Assembly (NCBI GenBank): GCA_963971425.1
Contig: OZ020523.1
Coordinates: 10,598,867 to 10,662,866, forward strand
Origin: Bryoerythrophyllum caledonicum
Taxonomy: Eukaryota > Streptophyta > Bryopsida > Pottiales > Pottiaceae
DNA length: 64,000 bases
Direction: 5' to 3'
The translations under genes and the position numbers were made by a program. Each line of letters begins with the position of its first letter. The first letter of the stretch is position 1. Under the pieces are notes generated by a model. It was not told the DNA's origin and ran no database searches. It saw only the letters and a program-made list of their open reading frames with translations. Shown here in pieces: positions 53,590 through 64,000 of this stretch.

Positions 53590-54327
53590 TCTCACGTCGG
53601 GCAGTTGAAAGAATCCGCCCCGCATTCCCCTTCTAATTAGTCACTTCCCCTACAAAGCAGCGGCAGCCGCGAACGAGGATCATCATCCTCTCATCCACCC
53701 ACATCGCGACCCGCGAGGAGACGACGATGACTGAGCAATCCACTCACGAGTACAACTTGTAACTTACAACTTCCAACGAAAACACGCGCACCAATCGGGA
53801 AAACAATCCATTTTCATGTGAAGGAATGGTTATTATAGTGGAAATCCGCCAGCTGCCGGGTCTGGACTGCAGCCTGGCACCCACGCCTTGCCCTTTGCTC
53901 GGTCGCCCTCCCCTCCCATCCCCTCCTCGCACACACCATAGCTCCACCAAAGCTGCTCCCAAGTCCACCACCTTCTGCTTCCTCCAGGTTTGTCAAGGTC
54001 ACTGTTTTGTGTGTGGGGGGGGGAGCTTTCTCTCTTCACTAGCCTGTGTGGGAGTGGGCGATCCGGCGAGGGTGATAGAATTGGATGTGTGTGTGAATCT
54101 GTGGGGTTGAGGTGGTCGGAGTGGGTGTGTGTCTTTCTCGTTCCTTCGGTGTTGGGATGTGTTTTTAGGAGTGTGAATCTTTGGTTTTCTGGGTGTTGAT
54201 GACGGGTTTTTTTGTGGTTGATTGGGGGCAGGTTGGTTTGCGGGAGTTGAGTGCCGGCGATTTGAGCGTTGAGGGCGTGTTTTTTTCTCGGCGGGTTTGG
54301 AGGTTAGGAGATTATTAGGGCGGCAGA
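53590..54327 (+). promoter_or_regulatory. Promoter and 5' leader of the first WDL gene
   Basis: GC-rich, CT-rich upstream sequence without repeats. A leader intron is plausible: donor-like CAG|GTTTGT at about 53,986 and acceptor-like GGGGGCAG at about 54,231. The second WDL gene also has a GTGCAG acceptor-like site before its first exon. Frames on either strand here are not credible. Confidence 0.4.
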
Positions 54328-55797
54328 ATGCCACTGTTTATGAGCGACGCGGACTATGAGGGCGAGAAGGGCGATGTGGAGGCCGTCGTGGCCAAGGCCG
54401 ACGCCTTCATCCAGGAGTTGCAGGGGCAGGTGGAGGCCCAGAAAGGAGGCAACGCCGATCTAGAGCAGAAGCTGCACGCGGTACTGCTACTGGAGGATCG
54501 CCTTTGATTCATTTGCTTTTCGAGTGAGAGTTCTCCTCGGTATGGGTTGTGAGTTCAGTGTTGTGGATGTGCAGGCGGAGGCCGCATTGCAGCAGGCCAA
54601 GGAACATGGCCAGGAGCTGGAATCCAAGCTCGAGCAGGCCCGGAAGGTGAGGATGCATTCATTCTTGGATGGTAGATGGAAGGTGAGGATTTATTCATTG
54701 TTTACTTAGGTTATTGGTGAATTCGCAGGATTTGGAATCCCACAAGAAGGGCCGCAGCGGAATCAGAGATCTCGCCGCGCCGAAAACTGTCCCGGTTCGC
54801 CTCATCACCATTTGAATTGTTCTCTTCACGTTCTGGAATGCTTTTGTATTGATCATTGGGCTCCCCCTTTTCAGGACATCGACGTGCATGCGAAGGTGCC
54901 CAAGCTTCACGTGAAGGTGAAACCCGACGTCGTCAAGGTACGCTCACTGATTGCACTTATCCTTCAAATCAAGTCAAGGGCTGGTTTCTTCACCCTTTTT
55001 CTACGTGTCGGTGTTTTATATCACTCGACTGGTTTGGATTTTCTATCTGAACATACAGGGATTTGGAGGCATGGACTGGTTTCTATGTTCGGATTCTCAC
55101 CAAGTGAATGAATGTGTTGGATTTACTGCAACAGAAGATCGTCCCTTCAACGCGGAAATCGCTTGCGGAGGGCTTCGCGCCCAAAGTCGCGGACCCGAAC
55201 GGGCTCTCCTCCCTGAAGCTGTCCAAGGAGGACCAGGAGCAGCTCGAGAATCTAGACAAGGAGGACGCGAAGCTGGGCGAGGAGATGGCGGCGCTGAAGA
55301 GCAAGGGCGGCAACACGTCGGCCCTGGGGATCAAGAGCCAGGAGCGCGCGGAGAAGCGGCGCGAGTTCTACGCCAAGCTGGAGGAGAAGATGCGCGCCAA
55401 GGAGGAGGAGAAGCACCAGATGGAGGCGAAGAAGGAGGAGGAGAACGAAAACAAGATGAAGGAGCTTCGCAAGGGCCTCAAGTTCAAGGCCACCCCACTG
55501 CCCAGCTTCTACCAAGACGGCCCACCCAAGGTGGAGGTGAAGAAGATCCCCCCCACCAAACCGCGCTCCCCCAAGCTCACCACCGCGCGGAGAGCCAGCC
55601 TCTACGAAGCCGAGCACGACGGCTCCAAGTCCCCAGTCGCCCGCATCCGAAACGGAGACCACGCCTTCAAAGACGACTCCATGAGAAGATCCATCAACCG
55701 ACGCAAGAGCGTCACCGGAGCCCCAACCAAGGAGCCCTCTCCAGCACCGCCACCTGCACCTGCAACCGAAGCACCGGAGCCGGTAGCTGCACATTAG
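54328..55797 (+). CDS. TPX2-domain protein of WVD2/WDL type, copy 1
   Basis: Five exons, all phase-0 joins: 54,328-54,480, 54,575-54,646, 54,729-54,794, 54,875-54,937, 55,135-55,797, giving 338 residues from [16 protein letters not shown]. The N-terminal part is a coiled coil ([37 protein letters not shown]), followed by a basic linker ([17 protein letters not shown]). The C-terminal half carries the TPX2/WDL domain: [51 protein letters not shown]. Such proteins bind and bundle microtubules and shape anisotropic cell growth in plants. The tail is Pro/Ala-rich. An unusually acidic and coiled-coil N-terminus distinguishes it from the Arabidopsis members I recall. The tandem partner lies 3.5 kb downstream. 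Confidence 0.85.
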
Positions 55798-56614
55798 GTA
55801 ATCCCTGTACTATCACTGTTATATACATTATTCTAGACGTGGAATGTCCATGAACCCTCGGGTTTAGCGGGAGTTGCTGTAAGTTAGTGGAGCCCTGTTG
55901 TGGTTTGTGCCGGTGTTTTAGAGGAGAATGTGGTTCCCTTTCTTGAGGTTGATAGCAGAAGCTATGGTTTTTTTGCCTTGTAGTAGTTTTTAGTCGTGTT
56001 CCGCTGAAACCTTCTTGTTTGCTGGACCATTCCTGTACTATTATGTTAATACACGCTCCGTTCTATACGCCAGGTTTCCTTTATGATGTTCTTGCATTCA
56101 TTTGTTCTAAGTTCAGTGTCTGCACCAGTTTTTGAGAATCTCTGAAAACTGTGGTCAGTTGTTTGTAAGGTTATATCTGATTTTTGGGTGAGTTCCGATG
56201 AGGATATCATTAGAAATCACTGCGCATGGCAGTTTTTTTCAAATGGGAACATTAGACAATTTTCTAGACGCTGCACATCCACCGTTTTTTTTTACGGGAG
56301 AGGATGATCTGCATCGGCTACTTCGTCCGTAGGTTGTTCTATTGTCCAGTCGCTGAGCCTTGATCATTTCACGTGCTCTTGTTTCTTTTTGAGCCTCTTT
56401 TGTTTAGTCCTTTGCACGTCTTTCTCTGTTATTGTTGGCCTCGGCGTCTTGCTCGCCGAGTTATCAGGTCTTGTTGCATGTTATCTTTGTCATCCAGATG
56501 GGGTTCCGAGGATGATTTGGCTGCCTGTCTCCAACTGTACCAACTTCAAGGCGTTGTCCGATGCTCAAATTTAGAAAGCAAACACTGTAACACAGGATCT
56601 GCGTGGCAAACTTA
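55798..56614 (+). other. 3' UTR and flank of the first WDL gene
   Basis: Includes CTGGACCATTCCTGTACTAT and TATGTTAATAC (56,022-56,053), conserved after the second WDL gene at 61,179-61,210, so the transcript probably extends to about 56,060. Beyond that, no gene is seen; frames at 56,373-56,615 lack motifs. Confidence 0.5.
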
Positions 56615-56962
56615 AGGTAAACCTCCCCATAACCAACAAAAACCATAGCCAACGCCTATTTGGGGTATATCCAACCCTCTTCCGTCCCATTTCCACCAAC
56701 TCAGCTCCAAATGGAGGTTTGGTTTTAGTCAAGACCCTTACTTTTGGTCGTTCGTTATGGGGGTACCTACTACTGGCCACCCACTAAACATGGCTGCACA
56801 CTTTGAAAATTCATAACTAATTCAGTTTTCATCGGAAAAATGTGAAATCACTTGGGTTGGAATTGTAATTCTACTCTTTATCACTGAAAAATAATAGTAT
56901 TATTATCTCTTCTCTCCATGTATATACATTCCTTATCTTGTCGGTTTTAGGGGGGCTTATCT
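56615..56962 (-). mobile_element. 'AGGTAAGCC' MITE, copy 3 (inverted)
   Basis: 348 bp, ends AGGTAAACCTCCCC and GGGGGGCTTATCT, flanked by TA. The interior is the inverse of the copies at 1,116 and 31,046 (CTACTGGCCACCCACTAAAC). Confidence 0.8.
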
Positions 56963-57063
56963 TATATGGAGATGTAGTAGAGGAGGGGTATTTGCGAATG
57001 CAGGTGCGTTTCTTGCTGAAGATTTTACAGCTTGCCTTCTGGATGAACGAGATGAATGATTAA

Positions 57064-57253
57064 CTCCTAAAGGACCATGCCTAATTTTAGAGGAGTTTCT
57101 ACTCCATTGAATTAAAACTTACTGAGAAAGGATCTTCTTCTAAATGTATACGAGACGATGTGGTTAAAAAATTTGTAAACATTTCCATGGTACGGATCGG
57201 AAGATAATTGAAGTCAAAGGGAGGAAATTTGTCCCTTAAATGGACACTCTAGG
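57064..57253 (+). mobile_element. Mini TTAA-family element
   Basis: TTAA at 57,060-57,063, then CTCCTAAAGGACCA; the right end is GGACACTCTAGGGG followed by TTGG (degenerate). Only 190 bp, keeping both ends and a few interior words. Confidence 0.55.
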
Positions 57254-58800
57254 GGTTGGTTCCAAAGAAAGGGTTTCTGTACTTTCAAAACAAAGATTTT
57301 GTTATTTTGTAGGCATTCGTAACATCAAAACTTTTTACTCCTATGGAGACCGGTGTTCTTCTTCTTTAACATTAAAATTGTTATACCTCGATATTTCCCG
57401 AAGACATTTGGGATGATTCGAGGCTTTTTTTATGAAAAAAATTGGTGTGGTTGGAGGACTATACATTGATTTGGTTCCGAGATAGTCAACTTTGCTTGCA
57501 TCTTGAGATTTTTGTGAGTTGATTGATTGCGGATGGACATTTGTTGTATGTACAGGACATTGAAAACACATATTGCATATTTGCGAGGGCTTGTGATGAT
57601 ATCATCACATGAATTTGTAATAGAGGATACTAATAATCATTTTTGAGCACATGGAGGTTGAAAACCTTAAAAACCATTGTAATGTTGTGACGACACTATT
57701 CTAATTTTGTATTCAATATTCGAATGATAACTGGTTTCCTCACAAACTCATTCTATCTGAGAGTATGTCCATGAATTGATGGGCAATCAAGATGATGGAA
57801 CCCGAAGCTTCTGCTTACATCACTTGCATAAACCCTGATCTAAGTAAATGTGATGTGACTCCAGACAGAGGACAATTTATCATGGAGGAATGAATTGTGC
57901 GTGGGACTATGTTGGGAACAGCAATGTAATTAGATGGCAACATGTAATGTACTAGTTACAGTAGCTGCAAATGTAGCTGACGGTGGGTAAATCATATCAT
58001 GTACCATGGATATCAAGAAACGTCACACAAGCTTGTCTAATTCCTCTATTCCAGGAACTCGGGCTAAGTTTTTTTACCCTTTCAAGTAAGATGTTAAATT
58101 TGAATAAGTTAGATTTTTCTTTTCTTTTCTCAACGGTGATGGAGAGGAAATTTTTAGGTTTTATGAATAAGCTTGACTTCTTGACTCCAAGGTATTTTTA
58201 GAAGGTAAAATTATTGTAGGTTATAACTTTATGGGTTGAGGATAGACCTATCTATGAAACAAATAAAATTTTGGTGCATTTGACTGCAAGAGCAATTGGG
58301 CCCATAGTAAGTCTAAAGAGAATTGTAGAGTTATTGATAAAGGCCAACAAATATAATATAATTATTTAAAGACAAGTAAAGAAAAGACATTGTACACAAC
58401 TACCAAAGAATACCCGAAGCTTCGGCACCGAACCTGAAATCAATGCCTCGGAACCAACCCTGGGACTAAATTTTCGGATTGCCAGCGCCTACGCCAGCCT
58501 GGCGTATCATGTACGCTTCAGTGTACAACCCGCAGGATCTACCTATAGTCTAATTTCTTACCCCGGAAATCCGTAGATACAGGCGCTTTCACCAGCCCCC
58601 TACCGGCTTTAGGCCCCGGGCACTCACACTTTCAAACAAGCTCCTAAATTCCACCTAAAATCTACGCAAGCCCGACATAGTCACGCTTTCCCCCCTTACT
58701 CACGGCTTTAAGGACCCCCGAACTCACGGGGTTGGACCCCCGTCACTCAGGGTTCCAAACAAACGACTTGTTGCACAACATCACTAGCTGCCTCACTCGG
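57254..58800. other. Intergenic DNA, no gene seen
   Basis: A LINE tail-like piece lies at 57,343-57,366. Frames at 57,341-57,571 and 57,983-58,201 have no motifs. GC rises after 58,430 as the next gene is approached. Confidence 0.4.
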
Positions 58801-59318
58801 GGCCACTTTCACGGTGGTCTTAGTGCTCGCCATCGCCCACGCAACGCGCTGTCCGCCCTCCGCCCAGGTAGACCTCCCTCCTAGCTCCGTAACGGTGGTC
58901 GAACCATCGCATTTGAGCGAGATCCGAGTCCGCTGCGGCCAAAACTCTGCACTTAGGTCATGCGTGTGTTGTTGGAGCTTCTTCCGGTCGTTTGCTTCCC
59001 GTTCTAGAGACGGGGCGCGTGTTAGATCAAGCGCTAGTTTCGAATCTGATTTTTAGGTGTGAGGAAATTGCACGGTTAGGTCGTGTGTGGAGCTTCCATT
59101 GCTTTATCGCTGGGTTTCGTGCGATTCGTGTGCGAGTGGCGGGGCGCGTGTTGGATCAAGCTTAGGAGCCTGCTTGTTTTGAATCTGATTTTGGCCATTT
59201 TGTGGTTGTGGTGCAGGTGATCGGAGTTTGGAGGCGTTTTCGTTACGATCGGAGTTTCTTGGATTAAGGTGGTGGTTTTTAGGGTTTCTGGGGGTGTTTC
59301 GGAAGCGTTTTGGACAGA
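58801..59318 (+). promoter_or_regulatory. Promoter and 5' leader of the second WDL gene
   Basis: GC-rich. The phrase GGGGCGCGTGTTGGATCAAG occurs in two versions (about 59,013 and 59,141), a short direct duplication. GTGGTGCAG at about 59,217 is a likely leader-intron acceptor. The frame at 58,814-59,056 is not supported as a gene. Confidence 0.4.
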
Positions 59319-60938
59319 ATGCCGCTGTTTATAAGTGACGAGGAGTATGCGAATGAGGTGGGCGACGTACAGGCGGTTGTGGCGAAGGCGGACGCTTTCA
59401 TTGAGGACTTGCAGGACCAGCTAGAGGCGCAGAAGGCCGCGTGTGGCGATCTTGAGGAGCAGCTGAATGCTGAGAAAGCAGCGTGTGCCGATCTAGAGCA
59501 GAAGCTGCGTGCGGTTAGTACTCTCACTCTTGTGTATTAGAGAACTGGTTTTACGGTGAGATTAGCACTGGTTTTATGATGCTTAAAGCTGAGATTATTA
59601 GGTCTTCCTGTGCAGGCTGAGGCTGCCTTGCAGGGAGCGCAGGCTGCTCTGCAGCAATCCAAGGATCATGGCAATGAGCTAGAATCCAAGCTTGAACAGA
59701 CCCGGAAGGTGCGTGCATTTTCTATCTCCGTTCGCGTTTCGTACTTGAATTTTCTTCTGTTGTTTCTGTTCTTAGGTTACTGGTTACATTCAGGAATCGG
59801 AGTCTCTGAAGAAGGGCCGAAACGGAAGCAGAGATCTATCCGCACCTAAAACTGTTCCGGTACGTCTTCGCAGCATTTGAATGCTCCTAGAGTACCGTGT
59901 TTCTTCCTAATCTATGCTCTCTGGAGTGCAGACAATCATTGTTTTGTGGCCATATTTATGCTCCCCGGAGGGCAGAGGATTATCGTATTTATCGTGAGTT
60001 TCTGTGTTCCAGGACATTGACGTCCATGCGAAGGTGCCGAAGCTTCATGTGAAGGTCAAACCCGATGTTATCAAGGTGTGTTGATTGGGTTTTAGCTGAG
60101 AATCTACACTAGACTCTCATACTAGGCAGTAGTACTCGTCGTTTGAAGCTTTCTGCTTAATGAAGTTTTTTTTTTTTCTCAGAGACCTGTGCCGCAAGTC
60201 CGGAAGTCTCTCCCTGAGGGCTTCGCTCCCAAGTCTCCCCGAGTGAACGGGATCTCCGCCCTGAAGCTGTCGAAGGAGGACCAGGAGCATCTCGAGAATC
60301 TAGACAAGGAGGACGCGAAGCTGGGCGAGGAGATGGCGGCGCTGAAGAGCAAGGGCGGCAACACGTCGACCCTGGGGATCAAGAGCCAGGAGCGCGCGGA
60401 GAAGCGGCGCGAGTTCTACGCCAAGCTGGAGGAGAAGATGCGCGCCAAGGAGGAGGCGAAGAACCAAATGGAGGCGAAGAAGGAGGAGGAGAATGAGAAC
60501 AAGATGAAGGAGCTTCGCAAGGGCCTCAAGTTCAAGGCCACCCCGCTGCCCAGCTTCTACCAAGACGGCCCACCCAAGGTGGAGGTGAAGAAGATCCCCC
60601 CCACCAAACCGCGCTCCCCCAAGCTCACCACTGCCAGGAGAGCCAGCGTCCACGAAGCCGAGCTTGATGGATCTAAGTCCCCAGTCGCCCGCATCCGAAA
60701 CGGAGACCACTCATTCAAGGACGACTCCATGAGAAGATCCATGAACAGACGCAAGAGCCTCACAGGAAACATGGAGCCACCAAAACCTTCATCTGCTCCC
60801 GCTGCTGCTCCTTCTCCTCCCACCGCTGCTGCCTCTGCCCCGGACGAACCTGCAGCCCAGCCTGAGGAGGCAACCTCAGCGCCCTCCACACCCACAGGTG
60901 AAGCTGTAGCCGCACATTATTTAACCGTGAAGCTGTAA
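59319..60938 (+). CDS. TPX2-domain protein of WVD2/WDL type, copy 2
   Basis: Five phase-0 exons: 59,319-59,513, 59,616-59,708, 59,794-59,859, 60,013-60,075, 60,183-60,938, giving 390 residues from MPLFISDEEYANEVGD. Exons 3 and 4 have the same lengths (66 and 63 nt) as in copy 1. Exon 1 is 14 codons longer (an extra coiled-coil repeat: DLEEQLNAEKAACADLEQ) and exon 2 is 7 codons longer. The TPX2/WDL domain ([35 protein letters not shown]) is almost identical to copy 1. The tail is longer and Ala/Pro-rich. Role as for copy 1: microtubule binding. A tandem duplicate on the same strand. Confidence 0.85.
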
Positions 60939-62061
60939 GCTTGCTGTTTTTTTAGCAGGGTAGTTAAGAAGGAGCTCTATTGCAGGTTTTTGTATGTTGT
61001 TTTTGTAACGTTTTGAGGCGGTTTTTAGGGGATGAATGGGTGGTCGATTCTTTTTTCTTCAGGTTTGAGATTTTATATCACTAATCGGGTGATATCAGAG
61101 GCTATTATTTTTTCGCCTTGTTGAGTTTTTTTCCTTTATTCTTCCTATTACAGAGGTTTTCACTGCTCTGAGTTCCTCTGGACCATTTCTGTACTATTAT
61201 GTTAATACAATAGGCCAGATTTAGATTGTTTTGTCATTGTCTGTGTATAGGAATTCGAACACCAAGAGTTGGTTTGAGATCCTCTTTTTTCTGTGGTGTT
61301 GTTTACATTTGCATGGTTTGAGGCTAGTAATATATAATGTCTTCGGATGTAGCTGTGTTCATATTTTCGTTTGAAGTGAGGTTGGTTCTTTCTCTGTTCA
61401 TAGTTACGTGTCCCATGGATACCATATGAAATGTAAATCCCATTTAATTACAAATTCCATGTCATTAATTACTAATTGTAGCAAGTCCTAAATACAAATT
61501 GGAAAAGGGAGAAGAAAGACATGGACTCTATTAAAGACAGTAAGTTGTAGACTTCTTCAAATCCCCCCTTCCTCATGTGCTCATTGTCTGCAGAATGAAC
61601 AAGTGTACTCGTGGGGTACAAATTTTTTCACTTGCACTACAATTATCTTTTAATCCGTACGGTTAATATTCCCAAAAAAATTATCACATCTTCTCAAATT
61701 AAATACGTTCATAATTAGATCCTACAATTACATTGTCAAAAAGTGCATCTCGGCACTAGAAACCTCGGTCGTTTAGGGCTATGGATGTTATTGATGTTTA
61801 GACTAGATTTGCTACCATTAGAAAGGAATAGCCTTTTTCAAGTACAAAGTGTTGTGGATCATCGAATTTGTTCGAAAGACTAGCATTGAAGTATCTATAC
61901 TCATCCCTTAAATATGTTATAGGTAAGTACAACACGTATGGATGAATTTGGTAAGAACTTAGTAGAGGTTCAAACTTAACAGAGTTTGGTAAGACCTTAG
62001 TGGGGGTTAAAACCTGCAATGCCTCCATTTACATCAACAAAGGTTACAAATTTAGAGAGGT
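60939..62061 (+). other. 3' UTR and flank of the second WDL gene
   Basis: The conserved block CTGGACCATTTCTGTACTAT plus TATGTTAATACA lies at 61,179-61,210, which suggests the transcript ends near 61,215. No gene is seen afterwards. Confidence 0.5.
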
Positions 62062-62065
62062 TTAA

Positions 62066-62346
62066 CCCTTTAGTGCCAAGGAGGCCCAAACAAGGTCTCC
62101 AAGCACTGTTTTGGGAGAATATTTATGATTCCACCCACTTGTGAGCTTTCCCTATTTTGGAATGGAGGTGCTCCCTGAAATCTGGAATCACATGCAACTC
62201 TCAAATGCCAAATCTAACCGCTAAAAAGTGATTTCCATGAAATAGTGTTGTGGTGATGTGTATCCAATGTGTACAAGATGTTTTGCTTAATTTATCTGAG
62301 TCATAGAACCTCCTAGGTCTGCTTTGTCATGCTCGGCACTAAAGGG
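62066..62346. mobile_element. TTAA-flanked MITE, family CCCTTTAGTGCC
   Basis: TTAA (62,062-62,065 and 62,347-62,350) flanks a 281-bp element with perfect 12-bp inverted ends CCCTTTAGTGCC. The interior is unrelated to the CCCCTAAAGGACC family. Confidence 0.8.
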
Positions 62347-62350
62347 TTAA

Positions 62351-63050
62351 GTTAGCAGAAGTTATAAGTTAGTCGATTATAGCTTGTCGGATGGATGAGA
62401 GTCAGTAAAACTGAAACATCCTCTATGAAATCTTCAAACTATTAAAACTTTTGCAAATCTTAAATATGAAAAGTGGTCAAAATCCTTTGCAAATAACTCC
62501 AGCATCTAGAAACATGTGGGACAGTACATGCAGCATCCAAAGTGTGAGCAGACAATAGGACATCCATAATGCACTATCACGTTCAAGTACCTCCTTGTCA
62601 CCTCGCCATAATCATCAGTCCAGAGTCATGTTATGTGAGGCGATCCGGATTCAGGTGCTTGCTATAATTAGATGCAGTCATTTCAGACATAAAGTGATTA
62701 TAGCATAATCGGGGAAGTATGTGCGGAGGATTGCCTCTCAACTTAAGATGATGGCTTCTACTTTCATACTTGATTTTTTGCACTTGCCATGTCGCTGAAG
62801 TGATCTTGTTTTATGAGGGTGCAAATAGACTATCTTGTGTGTTTATTCACAACAAAAATTTCAAAAGATTTGTCTAGGTGATATCTATGTAGTGCTAAGG
62901 TGATATTCATGCAATGTCTAAGTGGTACTCATGCAATATCTAATTGATACCCATTATGTTCAAACCACTGTGATTTGGAAAAGTGAATGATATGCTTGGA
63001 AGGTGCTGAAACTTACCACTGCTTACGATATTAAACTTGTCTTAAATCTT
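62351..63050. other. Intergenic DNA, no gene seen
   Basis: A few imperfect repeats of a TAGGTGATATCTATG/TAAGTGGTACTCATG type near 62,875-62,950. No coding signal. Confidence 0.4.
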
Positions 63051-63051
63051 A

Positions 63052-64000
63052 AAGGATTGTGATTATGTCCAAGCAAAACCACCCAAAAACTACCTCTTTA
63101 ACCCCTAAATTTCTTTGACAATTTCAGGCCAAATGTACTTCAGAAGTGTTGATTCTAGCGCAATGAGTAAGGAAGGAAAAGAATCATTTAATTTCCACTT
63201 TTAACCATCGGATCTCAATTTAACACTTATTAAATAACCTACCTAAAAAATTCATGAATTTTTACCGCAAAGATTAAAATATCATAGTTATTGAAGTAAA
63301 GAAAATGGTTCATTTACTTTCGTGCGTTGAGTGGATCGGCAGACTTTGACTTCACTTGGTGTCAATTGTTTGCACTATACAAGGTCTAAGTCCATTACCA
63401 TCATGTTAAGCATGAGATTAGTTCCTTGAACACCAGTTTCTAGAGGAAGAGAAGGGGTGCAGCATATTCAAAAAAATTGTGCAAGGAGTGGAGGCTCTAA
63501 AATTGCATATTCACATATTATTATTTTGTGAACTTCATTCGTTTTAATTTGAGAATTCAAACGGTCAATAGCAAGGTTTGCGTGGCATCTCGTAGTGGAA
63601 ATCTATTTTTTTCAAATAAATAATGTTAAGCTCTCTAAGTTTTATGTGGAAAAGAAGAAGATTTTTTGGTACCTTGCCCGACATTGTGTGATAGTGTGTG
63701 AAAATGCTTGACTTTAGTCAAAATATTATTATCACCAAAGACAAGAAATGTTTTTGAAGGTATGAAAGTAAAACGATATTACTTGCAAGTATTGAAAATC
63801 CTACAATTAAAAGGGTGTCCTTTTTGGAGTTACCCGAAGTGTCCGCACTTGAGAAGTTTTTCTCAAAAATACCATAATTCTACTTGCCAAAGTTTGATGA
63901 GAATAACAATTACCTTCCCACGAGGGTCTTCTCTTCTTGCATCTTTGTACAAAATTATGAGTATTATCAATAAATGCAACCATGCGGAGATGTCAAATAC
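63052..64000 (+). mobile_element. Nested TTAA-family elements, running off the window
   Basis: 63,052-63,097 is the 5' end of one family copy (AAGCAAAACCACCCAAAAAC, like 3,298-3,332). It is cut at TTAA 63,098-63,101 by a second copy beginning CCCCTAAATTTCTTTGAC, whose full family interior runs to the window end. The uninterrupted version of this site is at about 3,333-3,340 (CTACCTCTTAAAA). Confidence 0.75.

Noticed and set aside
55252-55794. Minus-strand Leu-rich frame opposite the WDL exon, also at 60,300-60,710
   Set aside because: Conserved in both copies only because the sense exon is nearly identical. Composition (runs of Leu) is that of antisense Lys/Glu codons.
54951-55853. 300-residue alternative frame over the last exon of the first WDL gene
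   Set aside because: It is Arg/Gly/Pro-rich and out of frame with the exon structure. The TPX2 frame has conserved motifs and a duplicated partner; this one is a shadow of GC-rich coding sequence.

Overview
The window is nuclear DNA of a land plant, mostly AT-rich, repeat-filled intergenic sequence with a few genes. The evidence for a plant is: TPX2-domain genes of the WVD2/WDL type (a plant microtubule-protein family), a plant group-D-like MAP kinase kinase, fragments resembling the plant nuclear-pore protein NUA/TPR, plant-type telomere motifs (TTTAGGG), introns with GT-AG borders, and plant-style transposons (Copia, CACTA-type MITEs, L1-type LINE). The species cannot be read from the sequence. 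A seedless plant is possible, but that is a guess. A 200-base run of N (11,747-11,946) marks an assembly gap.

Layout. 1-31 kb is almost all mobile DNA. Its main tenant is a TTAA-flanked transposon family with termini CCCCTAAAGGACCA. Short copies of about 910-950 bp lie at 2.3, 13.3, 29.5 and 46.0 kb. Deleted or partial copies lie at 3.3, 18.2, 28.9, 30.6, 51.3, 57.1 and 63.1 kb. Larger structures with the same ends carry two genes: gene A (14.4-17.6 kb, +), a DDE-like transposase candidate of the DUF7869-like type, and gene B (5.7-9.7 kb, -), an unrecognised protein of about 1,320 codons. Gene B is in one reading frame but is broken by five in-frame stops, and a deleted remnant of it lies at 18.8-19.8 kb, convergent to gene A. 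32.7-37.6 kb is a dead Copia retrotransposon holding three nested CACTA-type MITEs.

37.7-44.0 kb is the first gene-bearing segment. It holds an intronless MAPKK lying between two NUA/TPR-like fragments, a three-exon gene resembling the Fanconi anaemia core proteins FANCB/FAAP100 (-), and, divergent from it across a telo-box-rich spacer, a three-exon 86-residue HIG1-domain mitochondrial protein gene (+) that is too short in each exon to stand out as an open frame.

44-53.6 kb is again repeats: a MITE with a perfect hairpin, TTAA elements, a 5'-truncated LINE with a restriction-like-endonuclease C-terminus and perfect 10-bp target duplications, a decayed L1-type LINE, and two MITEs with 3-bp target duplications, one of them interrupted by a second copy of the LINE.

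54.3-60.9 kb carries two tandem five-exon WDL/TPX2-domain genes (+). Their last exons are nearly identical over about 370 bp while introns and first exons differ, which suggests gene conversion. The rest, to 64 kb, is intergenic with further TTAA elements.

The most novel possibility is the two-gene TTAA transposon. The target specificity is well supported by flanking TTAA on both sides of several copies and by one paralogous empty site. The pairing of genes A and B with those ends is an inference from their position between matching inverted ends.
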